DNA from: Piscicola geometra
Lineage: Eukaryota; Annelida; Clitellata; Hirudinida; Piscicolidae
Assembly: GCA_943735955.1 (NCBI GenBank)
Contig: OX030957.1
Span: forward strand, 12,319,517 to 12,383,516
Direction: 5' to 3'
Length of the DNA: 64,000 bases
Shown here: in pieces, positions 24,344 through 34,582 of the stretch
Numbering within the stretch: the stretch's first letter is position 1
How the letters are laid out: every line of letters begins with the position of its first letter
Translations under genes and position numbers: made by a program
Notes under the pieces: model-generated
Database searches by the model: none
What the model was told of the DNA's origin: nothing
What the model saw: only the letters and a program-made list of their open reading frames with translations

Positions 24344-27085
24344 AATCAATCAATCACTAATGATTTTTATAGCGCCCTTTACTAAGTGAACAAAAGCGCT
24401 CAGCCATCACGTTTTGAACAAGTACGTCTTCAGGCCTCGACGGAAAGTAATGAGTGACTTAGTTGAAGTTAGACAAGAGGGTAAAGAATTCCATAAAAGA
24501 GGACCACAGTAAGAAAAAGAACGTTTAGCAAAAGAGTGTTTAACTGGAAAACGAAAAGAACGATTAAAGGTAGATGATCTTAGACCAGATTTAGGGGATT
24601 GTTTAATTAGATTTTGAAGATAAATTGGAGCAGTACAGTTATGAATTTTAAACATATTTAGGCATATTTTAAAAGTCACTTTAGATCTCAAAGGTAACCA
24701 ATGTAACAAAGGAAGATAAGGAGAAATGTGAGAAAACTTAGAAGCACGAGCAACAAGACGAGCAGCAAAATTAAAGGTTTTATTTAGAGGAGCTAAAGTA
24801 GTATCAGGGAGACCATAGTAAAGAGAGTTGCAATAATCAATCCTGGAGAGAGCTAGAGAAGATACATGAAACTGCAAGGTAGGATCATCGAGAAAAGGAA
24901 TAAGTTGTTTAAAACGACGAATGTGGAAGTAACAAGATTTAGAGACAGATAGAATTTGAGGAGCTAAAGACAAGTTAGAATCGAAAATAAAACCAAGGCT
25001 ACGAATGGAAGAGAAAGCGTTTACAGATAATGAGGAAGGAGGAGGCAAAACTAAAGAAGAAAGGGATAGTAGAGACTTTAAATTTTTATTGAAATATATG
25101 AGTTCAAATTTGTTCGGATTAAGTTTGAGAAACATAGATGAAGCCCAAGAGATTATAGATTGAAGACAGAGAGTTATTTTATTAACAGTAAGGTCAAGAG
25201 AAGAGTCAGTGAAAGATGTATAAATATAGAAGTCGTCAGCATAAATTTGACTGATTAAGGAAGAAGAAAAAATAATATTAGATAGTTCCGAGGTATAGAA
25301 AATAAAAAGTAAGAGACCAAGGATTGAGCCCTGTGGAACACCATAAGATAAAGAAACAGAAGAAGAACGAGAAGATTCAATTGATACATAGGAAGTTCGC
25401 TCAGAAAGATAGGATTTAAACCAGATAAGGGAATATCCAGAAATATTAAAGGAAGAATCTAAAACATTTAATAAAAGAATATGATCGACAGTATCAAAAG
25501 CAGATGAAAAGTCAAGGCATAAAATAAGCGTAGATGCATTAGAATCAGAAGTTAAAATAGGGTCATTATAGAGTTTAATTAAAGCAGTTTCAGTGGAGGG
25601 GCCAATTCTAAAACCAGATTGAGTAAAAAGAAGAAGTGAGTGTTTTTCAAGATAGAAGATTAATTGTTGAGAAGTAACTTTTTCAAGGACCTTAGAAAGA
25701 AAGGAAAGGTTAGATACAGGTCTATAACTGGATAAGGATGCAGGATCAAGAGAAGGCTTCTTAATTGTAACAATAATAAATGATGATTTGAGGATAGAAG
25801 AAAATTTAGATGTAGACAAAGATAAGTTAACCAAATCCAGAACAATAGGATAGAATAAATAGGAGAATTCTTTAAAGATGATTGTAGGAATAAGATCTAG
25901 AGAACAAGAAGTGGGAGACTTAATTATGTTTGTAAGATGGTCCAATGTGATAGGAGAGAAGGATGATAATGACTCAGAAGTAAACTAAGTAAAAGATGGT
26001 GTAGGCCTATTATTAGACGAAGATCTAATATTAGATATTTTATTAGTTAGAAATTCAAGATAGTCATCAGGAGAGAAAGATGGAGGAGGAGAGTTTTTAT
26101 GTAAAAGTTTAGATAAAGAAGACCATCTATTTTTAGAACTGGAGGAAGAGATAATAGAATTTCTTATAAACGAAGAGTGTTTATTAAAAAGTAGAGTGCG
26201 ATAAGAAGAGAAACAATTTTGCCATTCATTCAAACAGGACACAGAGAGAGTAGATCGATAAATTCGTTCATACTTGCGAACTAGTCGCTTAGAAGTCATG
26301 CACTCACAATCATACCATGGGGATTTTTTAGAAGTTAGACGATACCGGAAAGTTTTGAATGGAGCAAAAATATCTAAAAGGGAAGATAGAGTAAGATTGA
26401 AATTATCCATAAAACTATCCACATCAGTAAAAGATTTAGAGCAAAAGTCAGAAGAAAGAAAGCATTTAGTAAAATTTATTTTATCAAAATTAGACCAAGA
26501 GCGCTTAACAATAGAGGAGGGGAAGTTAGAAAAAGGCTGAGCAAGAGATAATTCAAAAGATATAAAGTAGTGGTCAGTAAAGTGGAGTGGAATAGATGTT
26601 AAATCATTAATTTTGCTATAATTAGAAGAAATTACAAAGTCAAGAGTATTACCAAGTGCATGAGTAGGAAATTTACAGTTTGGAGATAAATTCAAAAGAG
26701 AAAAAATTCAAGAAACTTAGCAACATAAAAGTCAAAGGTTTATTAGTTGAGAAATTAAAGTCTCCAAGAATAAAAAATGGACAAGATAAAGAATAAAGGA
26801 ATTCAGAGAGATTATAAAAATCGTCTAAAAATTGAGGTAAAGAACTATTAGGAGGTCTATAGATAGCAACTAAATTAAATTTGAAAGAAGAAAGTTTTAC
26901 AGTAGTATGAAGACATTCAAAGGATGAAAAGTGAACAGAAGACTCAACAGAGATAGAATACAAGGATTTGAGTAAAATACAGATACCACCATATGAAGAG
27001 TGTCGAGGAGAAAGAGGGTTAGTTGGAGGCCGAGCAAGTTCAACAAAGGAAAAACCAGTAGGAGTAGAAGTATGAACTGTTTATT
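24344..27085 (-). mobile_element. CR1-like LINE, 5'-truncated
   Basis: Reading from about 27085 down to an (AATC)n tail at 24344. The endonuclease C-terminal half is visible (NLVAIYRPPNSSLPQFL, FFILGDFNFS, LGNTLDFVIS, FTDHYFISF). The linker and RT follow (SSYRPVSNLSFLSKVLEK, LDFSSAFDTVDH, YGVPQGSILGLLLF, QIYADDFYIYTS) and then the C-terminal block SRIDYCNSLYYGLP ... WNSLPSCLTSTKSL to the stop near 24407. Disablements: a frameshift near 26690 and an in-frame TAG at 25987-25985. The YADD box is intact. It is relatively young compared with the copies at 363-2118 and 20963-21310. Confidence 0.9.
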
Positions 27086-27231
27086 AAAGCATTATAGTGA
27101 CGAGAAAAAAGTGTTTGAAGTGTTTGAAAATATAAATTTGCATTTTCGAAAGAGCGTTTCCACCCTTAAATCCTTATAAACCCGACTCTATCAGTTTATA
27201 GAAGAAATTGTTTGTTTAACTCACAAACGGT

Positions 27232-27969
27232 TTATATTTCTACCACTTTAAAGTAATCCCATGCTTCATCTTGAAAGAGAATGCTCTGGAAACTGCTTGA
27301 ACTGAGGATGCACTCTCCGTAGCTCGAATGACTGGCAGACCAGCAAGCTTCCATGGACAAACAATGTAACACACATTCCAAACCACTTCTTGTCGCCAGT
27401 CTGGCTACTTGGAAGTTGCTCTGGAAGAAGCCTTTGAACCTCTGCCACCTCGAGCCTTTCTTGGTCTCAACTACAAACGCTTCAATCTCGCAGATTGTAA
27501 TAGACCCATATGTGGGTTCCGGCTGCTGCACGATCAGGTATTTGGAGGAGGGGATGGGAGGGACGCAATACACCGTGAAGGGACCAGTTCCAACAATCTT
27601 GTACGGGTATTGCGCACATAATGGATACTTGTCCTTGACCACTAAACCACTCCAGGAATCCTTTGTGGCAAGGCTCACGATGAAGTAGTCGAGACGCTGG
27701 AACTGCTCATTTCTACCGTAGAGTACCACTTTCGCTACCATATAAAAGTTCTGCATGTCGCACATCCACCAAACTGATTCGCTATCTCCGTGCGCGCACC
27801 TGTAGTGAAACATTTCTGGGTCAGGGTCTCCATCCACTGCATTCGAAGCTTCTTGTCCCACATCGTACGTCACGGGCAGCCTCGCAGGTTTGTGCAGCAG
27901 TATGTTCTGAAGGGAGACTGAAATGTGGTTGGCGCCCTTTAGCGTCTTGCTCGTTTCATCATTGCGAAG
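27232..27969 (-). CDS. F-type-lectin-like + PAN/apple-like protein, last exon
   Basis: An exon from a candidate AG acceptor at 27971-27970 to TAA at 27234-27232. Its N-terminal ~165 residues resemble the fucolectin (F-type lectin) fold: NILLHKPARLPVTYD, EASNAVDGD, VAKVVLYGRNEQFQRLDYF, SKYLIVQQPEPTYGSITICE. A C-terminal segment with the Cys spacing ECVLHCLSMEAC ... GEC suggests a PAN/apple-type module. The sugar-binding signature, canonically HX26RXDX4(R/K), appears altered to about H-X25-R-X-E-X3-R, so fucose binding is uncertain. An upstream exon with a signal-peptide-like start (MYPGIFWLLPFVML) may lie at 28168 to about 28117, but I could not make its splice phase fit. A role in glycan recognition or immunity is inference from family. 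Confidence 0.7.
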   Translation of the reverse strand, partial: LRNDETSKTLKGANHISVSLQNILLHKPARLPVTYDVGQEASNAVDGDPDPEMFHYRCAHGDSESVWWMCDMQNFYMVAKVVLYGRNEQFQRLDYFIVSLATKDSWSGLVVKDKYPLCAQYPYKIVGTGPFTVYCVPPIPSSKYLIVQQPEPTYGSITICEIEAFVVETKKGSRWQRFKGFFQSNFQVARLATRSGLECVLHCLSMEACWSASHSSYGECILSSSSFQSILFQDEAWDYFKVVEI

Positions 27970-28984
27970 CTTTCAAGTGCCATTTAAGAAATAATGAATA
28001 CATTTTATTTTTTCAAAATGTTTTATCATTTCAATCACTTCAAGTAATTCTGTAATATTTGAAGTAAGCCTGACAGTATAAAAGCCTACTTTGCATAAGA
28101 GAAGATCCGCCTAGCTGAGAATCTTTCAACATCACAAATGGAAGAAGCCAGAAAATTCCAGGATACATAGTTTCTTTGAAAACTTCAAATGTATAGCTTG
28201 AACTCTACATCTGTATATATAGAAAAAAAATTCTTTTATTTTTTTTGCATATTTTCAATATATATAAATATTACCAGCATTGAATGTTTCTTTACAATGA
28301 CTTTATTGATTAACTTCAAATATTTGTGTTTTCAAGATTTTCGATAACGAAATTGTATTAGCATTTTAATTAAAAATTAGGATGTTTTATTTGTTCAAGT
28401 CTCACCAGCTCTCAAAATTGTCAAAATTTCTGTAAGATTTTTTTGGGAACATTTTTATTTACGATTAAGGTATGTCATTGTTCTCTTCTATCCATACCAA
28501 ATTGTTTCTACAGTTTCTGGAACATAGCGATCCGTTTGAAAAGTTCATTTTTTTTTTATGTAAAAATGGAAATGACTAAATATAAGACACCTATTTTTAA
28601 ACACAGCCACTTGCTTGGTCTTTTCAGCTTGTTCCTAAATAGTTTCAAAACTTCCTTCAACCTCTCTTCATGCACCATCAGCATATTACCGCATCCAGTG
28701 TGCTACCAAAACGCGTCTCGCGAAACGAACCCAACTTTTGAAGCGCATGCTGAACGACTCAGTCATGTCTCGCTGGGACGCCGAACTGCTAATTGGTGTC
28801 CATTGTAATGGAACTTAAACTAATTTCCAACTCAGAATTTTGTTCACTTCTTTAAATTTTTGCTCAAGCTATTACAAAACTTTTTGTTATAATTTATTTG
28901 TTTAAATAAATTCAGTTTATTAATTTTACTAAATATTTTAATTGTACACATGCCATGATAAATGCCTATATATTTTTTATGGTT
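27970..28984. other. Upstream region of the lectin gene; mostly AT-rich
   Basis: It contains the possible signal-peptide ATG (28168-28166, minus). A GC-richer patch at 28680-28806 has two overlapping plus-strand open frames, one reading TRLAKRTQLLKRMLNDSVMS, of unknown origin. Confidence 0.35.
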
Positions 28985-29220
28985 TGTATTATTCACTGAC
29001 AGACATTCGCAGGCCATGTTACAATGGTTCTGAGAACCATGGTTCTTATGCGCCAGAGACGCCACTCCACACGACGTTTACATCTTTCAATGCATACGTC
29101 GCAAACACCGCATCATATACACTAGGTATATGATAGTTCATGGTTGCTCGTCAGGGATTCGAACCGGCGACCTTAAAATTGCAAGTCCAACGTCTACCAT
29201 CTAAGCCATTCCTGCTGCCC
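28985..29220 (-). mobile_element. tRNA-derived SINE
   Basis: Read on the minus strand from 29220: an A-box-like ggcttagatggtagacgttg, a B box ggttcgaatccc, then the body atcatatacctagtg, tatatgatgcggtgttt and gcgacgtatg. It is the same family as 11551-11725. Confidence 0.75.
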
Positions 29221-30075
29221 AATTTATTTATAACGTTTTAATTTGAATTTAAATTTTAAATACTGATAAATTAGAGAAAAAAATTATAATTTTTTTTGTG
29301 GTGGATTAAAAACATGAGATTGAAAGCAAATTCGTACTGAATTAGAATGCGCTGAATTTTAATTGTTAAAGTTGTTAAAGTTTAATTGTTTAATTGTTAA
29401 AGTTGATATTGTACCAAAGTTATGGGATTAAATGAATTTATCATTTGTTCGCACCTGCTTTGATCTAGAAATGCAAATCTTTGAAAAAATCAAATTAAAG
29501 AATGTAAAAAAGTAAAATTAATTTTCAAAATGCTTGGAATTTAAAATAATGTGAAAAAAGTTTTTTTCTGGTTTAGAAATTCAAAGTGCGCGATTAACCA
29601 CCAAGTGAGGTAATAATTTTACTTGTTATTACTCGTTATAACTTTCTCTTTTTCCTACTTAATATGAAACCAATGTAGTGATTTTCTTGAATCAGCTGGT
29701 TTTAAACAATTATAAAGACTTGCAGATAACCTCTTTTGAGGTGTTTTTGAATTCAGAGCGGCAGGATCTTTTTAGGCTCTGATGAAATGATTTGAGCTTT
29801 ATGAGCCAGAAATCATTTTTTATTGTAGCCGCTTTCGTCTCCTATGGTTTGAATCGGTTTAACAAGACTTTCAGGAGTTATTAATTCATGGAACAAATCA
29901 TCTCGTTATCAGCATTGGATAACACTGTTTATCAAAAACCATATATGTCAAGTTTATTTGAAAGACTTATTTTATTTTATTTTTATTAATATTATTGAAT
30001 CCATAATTTTTTCTTATAGTTAAGAAATCAAGAAATCAAGTGTCTATTTCTTAAATTACATGAGCCTACGAAATA
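29221..30075. other. Intergenic, no gene recognised
   Basis: AT-rich sequence between the SINE and the C-type lectin stop codon. Confidence 0.4.
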
Positions 30076-30610
30076 TCACTTTTCGCAAACCACACAAACT
30101 GTGTCATTGCATTTGTGGTCTATCCACTCAACCCCCTCCTCAATGCCCAGTGCTTGGATGCAGTTTTCATTACCTTCGTGGTTGTTCGGGTCATTTCCGT
30201 GCCATTTGGTGTACTTGAATGGTGTTTCGACGTTTGCAACCTTCCACACAAAGCTCCTCTCGCTAGCTCTTTGACCAGCGGTCCAGTAACTACTTATTGA
30301 AAGGTCGTAATTCCAGCAGTCATCTGTCGATCATAAGTTGAAAATTTTCAAACTTGACTGGAGAGTTTGAGTGGAAACGAAAAACAGGTTACTCACCTCT
30401 GGAACTGATCACTTCCTGGGTGAACTTGATGTTCGCAGCTTCGTCCTTGATGGTCGCCAAGCTTCCACCCATCTTTTCGCATGCGTCATGAGCAGCGTAC
30501 CACGTCAACTTCTGCCTGATGACGACGTATTCACTGCCAGCCACTTGAAACTCGCCTTGCCACAACGACACTGCCAACAAACACAAAATGTACATGACTG
30601 AGTTTGACAT
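30076..30610 (-). CDS. Secreted C-type lectin, single CRD (153 aa)
   Basis: Two exons on the minus strand, 30610-30397 and 30323-30076, joined in phase 1 across a GTGAGT...CAG intron. The protein begins MSNSVMYILCLLAVSL, a signal peptide, followed by one carbohydrate-recognition domain. Landmarks: LTWYAAHDACEKMGGSLATI, DDCWNYDLS, SYWTAGQRA, KWHGNDPNNHEGNENCI, WIDHKCND and the final CVVCEK. The cysteines fit the long-form CRD. The sugar-specificity tripeptide, usually EPN or QPD, reads DPN, and WND reads WID, so Ca-dependent sugar binding may be altered. An earlier in-frame ATG (30637) exists, but the one at 30610 gives a cleaner signal peptide. A secreted recognition or defence role is inferred. 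Confidence 0.88.
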
Positions 30611-30647
30611 CTCGAAGTAGTCTTTAGGCTTTTTCAAATTAAAACCT

Positions 30648-30657
30648 CTTATAAATA
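30648..30657 (-). promoter_or_regulatory. TATA-like box upstream of the C-type lectin
   Basis: The minus strand reads tatttataagagg about 40 nt before the start codon at 30610. This leaves a short 5' leader if it is used. Confidence 0.3.
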
Positions 30658-30699
30658 GTTTTGTGGCGGATCAATGGGTGAAAAATTGAGTTCATTAAA

Positions 30700-33600
30700 A
30701 AACATGAGATTGAAATCGACTTTGTTCTGAAAAATGTGCGTTTAAATCACTATTTTTTGCCTTTTTATATAAATAAGAGTTCAAATTTGAAGCATCTCAT
30801 CGTATAAGTTATACATTACAACGACGGACATCCTTATCGTTAAAAACTTTTATTTAAATTCCTGGTCAGCATTATATTATAAAAAATAATTTTTTTACTA
30901 ATAAATATTTTCGCAAATAAACTTATTTATCATTAAAGACAACTCGCAAAAAAGTGAATTAAAAGAACCCTAACCTATTTGTGATTTAGAAAATTATATG
31001 ATGGTTTTAATAATTAAATAAATATTTTGACAAGTTTTGAGATATGGCTAGGGCAGGGATTAAGTTCGTTAAGGTCAGAGATAGGGTCTGTTAATAAATT
31101 TTGATTTAAGGTTTATTTACAAGTGCGAATATTTTCCAAGTTTAATGTTGCTCTAATCCTTGTAGAAAAAATGTTCTATAATTCGATGTACTAAAGAACA
31201 ACTCTACCTTAAAAATTCTTTGATTGCACCGAATTTTACGCTTAAATTAATCGATTTTCAATAAAAAGTGCCCAAAAAGGAAATATAATAACTATTTAAT
31301 TACATTTTGAAATCAACATTTTCATACTTATAACGATGATTGAAGGAGGTTTCTTACTAGCAAAGTTCATCGATGGAAAGTATTTTTAAACTTCGGTACG
31401 GTACGATGCTGCCAAAGCCAATTCTTGATCTGCAAGCTGGGAAAAGTGTACTTTACGACTTTTGCAAGGCTTTCTCTTCATTTATTTTTCCTTAAATTTT
31501 AATAGATGCTTTTCAAATAATCGCTAGGTGTTCTGTGATTAAAAGGCGATGTGTATCAAAGAAAATAAAAAAGCTACAATAATTTTGCTACAAATTTTTC
31601 TTAAAATTATTGTTAAAATGTTTCAGGGGGTTGACAATGTGTTCAGGGTAGTTTGGATCTTCTAACCCCTTTTCAATTTCCATCTTGCAATAATTCTTAA
31701 TAGCTTAATAATTTTAATACCTCAGAAAACTTTGTAAAGTACACCTAAATAGCATTAAACCTCCATGCCACCCACCACACCAGGAACGTCTACAAGAGAG
31801 GAGTGCAGGAGGCAGAGCTGCTTGCCAGGGAGACATTCGCAACTCCCCCAATATTACATCGAATAATCAATCTACTTGATCGAACTTGATATTGAATTTG
31901 ATGAATTCTAGGAGAACATGAATAGGATAAAATTTAAAAGTTGAGAATCATTACGTCCACTAGTGAGATGTTTCATTATGTCAATTATTGATTTAAGAAT
32001 CTTTAAATGAATTGACATTTTAAGAATTGTAAAAATCATTGTATATTGCACATTCGTGGGTTAATTACATTTATTTATACCTATAATTATATATATATAT
32101 ATGAAAATCTGAGTTACCAGCGGTTTCAGGGGCATGGAGACTACGATTCATGAATAATTCATAACGGTTTTGATGAAAAAACATTATTTTTTTGTTTTTT
32201 CGAATTTCAAGAATTTTTATTTAACATTAATAATGTAAAGCATCGAATATGTTCTAGTGTGTGTGAATGTACGTGTACAAATGAGTCTCATTGACGTTCC
32301 TTAAGAGTGCCTGATCAACAATGTGTACTGATACAAAAGATGAAAATACCTGAAGATGAAAACATTTATGTTATATCTTATCTAAATAATTGTTGCATTG
32401 AAAGTTGAAATTAAAGGCGCACTAACAGCTTTATTGAAATACATTTGAAATAATGAAAACTAAGAAACCGTGAGACAAAGCAACTTTCCATTTGATATTC
32501 ACAATTTCCTATATATTTCTTATGCTTTAGCTGTAAAAAAGTATTCCTATTAGAAAAATAAACCGAATAAATGTTTTTCAGTTGAGAACAATTCGTCTAA
32601 GTGTTGTGCTAAAGAAAGTTTAATGTCAATTTAAAAGTCAATATAAAATGGCTAATGGTTTAAAAACTGTGTTGGAAAAAAACTTTCAAAAAGAAGCTAG
32701 ATAATAAAATATCAAATACACCTTCAAAAATTGTGACTTTTAGCCCCTTTTACATGATGATTTATTACTAGGAAGTCTAGGTTATAACTTTTTTGCTTTG
32801 TCATTATTCAAGCCAAACCAATAAATGTTCACTCGTCACCTTAAAAATGTTTTTTAATAAACATAATGAATTCATTAAATTCTATTTTTTTATGAAGAAC
32901 ATCAAATTGGTAAATTATATCGAGAATTTTTATTAAAACTGTCAATATTTCGATTGTTGTCCTCCAAAGGAGCTCACACAGAAGCTTTCCACTAAAGATC
33001 GAAGTTTTACCAAATTGACGCTTATTTCGCATTTGTAGATTAACGACCACGGTTTCAAACACGTAAAAATATCAAAGTTCAATTTGAAAACATATAAACA
33101 CGTTTTATCACTGTGTTATTGTCAATATTTTCGATTGCTAAATTTTAAAATTTTGATTTTTTCAAAACTCTCATAACTTTAAATATCCTCTTTCAATGCA
33201 ACGTAACTTATTTTCAACAGTATTAAAAATTTAAATTTTTTGATAACATTTTAAATACATAACCTACCAAACCTGGATTTTTTTGAAAGTCCAGCCTGGA
33301 TTATAAAATAATGAAAGTCTAAATAACAACAATTTACTTTTGACAATGTGTAAAAGCAAAAACCAGTCCTATTTTCTGAATAATATTTTTCCAAAAGATA
33401 TTTTTGATTTTTCAAAACTTATTCATAGACAAAAAACAATAAGAACTAGTAAACTATATCAAACATACTCTCTTTGTTAGGGACTCGTTTGTCCCAACAT
33501 TGCTATGCAATTTTAATGTTATGCTATTCTTTATGTCTATTTCGAATTTGTAAACTATTGCAGTATATCAATTTGATTCAGTGTTTGCTTTTGTTCTGAA

Positions 33601-34265
33601 GTTTTCAAGTGAAGCAGAAAAGCGGTTTTGCAATTTGTAAAAAAAACTCAGTAATAATTACGATTCTACATCTTCAAGCAGCTCCATTTTGAAGTGAGTT
33701 TAAAATAGCTACGACGCAATTCACCTATTTTACTTCAGAACACATAACAATTTTAATTGTACCTCAAAATGGTTTAACTAGCTTGGTGATAAAGTGTCTA
33801 GCCGAATGAAAATAAAAATAAAATAATATTAATAATAAATTATAACAAGACATAATCAACGAGCACGTGAAGGGAATCTTCCAAACACTTGTAATGTGTA
33901 ACTCGCCTTGTGGCTCTGTGGAGAGAACTGTGTCCACTATGAACATGCCACATAAGTTAATCAAGCATTCATTTTTAAATATACTTTCAAGTACGACTCT
34001 CACATGAAAATCAATGATAAAATGTAATGAGATAGTTTGCAATTTGACATCACTTCCGATGCGTCGTGTTGACGTTTAAAAAGTATTTTTCAAATTCGAA
34101 AATGAATTAAGCTTTTATCAATATAATCCAAGAGAAATGTCAACTGATACTTCTCCTTTGATGAAACCTGCAACGGTAATCACTGAGGTTTGCCGTAGGA
34201 TCAGCATGTCTTGGAGACAATCAAAAGGTGTTTGATGCTAATAAACCATGAGCATGAGAATCAGA
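30700..34265. other. Intergenic, 3.5 kb, no gene recognised
   Basis: AT-rich. One GC-richer patch at 31765-31850 can be read as NVYKRGVQEAELLARETFAT on the plus strand; this could be a degenerate exon or repeat fragment. A short (TA)n lies at about 32087-32102. Confidence 0.4.
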
Positions 34266-34421
34266 GGCGGTGATCTGCTGCAAATCTTGGGGGGGGGGGG
34301 GGGTCCTACCCAAAATGGGCGACGATCCTAGAGGGTTCCTGGGATCATGACCATTAAGATAGACCTGTCACTACCAAAATGTGAGGGGTCCGGACACCAG
34401 GCCCCCCCCATGATCACCGCC
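34266..34421. mobile_element. Small inverted-repeat (MITE-like) element
   Basis: The ends ggcggtgatc (34266-34275) and gatcaccgcc (34412-34421) are inverted. Just inside lie a G-run (34288-34302) and a C-run (about 34401-34409), giving longer imperfect terminal inversions around a ~100-bp core. No clear target duplication was found. Confidence 0.5.
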
Positions 34422-34582
34422 CATGAAAGAATGTACTTGATACAAATGAAAATGACATCGAAATGATGAAGGTAGAATCAAGTGGATAGTTTAAGTTTCT
34501 GTGATTAAAAATGAAATTTGCAAATACTATCGACGTGTGTGTGAGATGAATCAGACAAGAAAGAGGAAAAGGGGTTTGAGAG

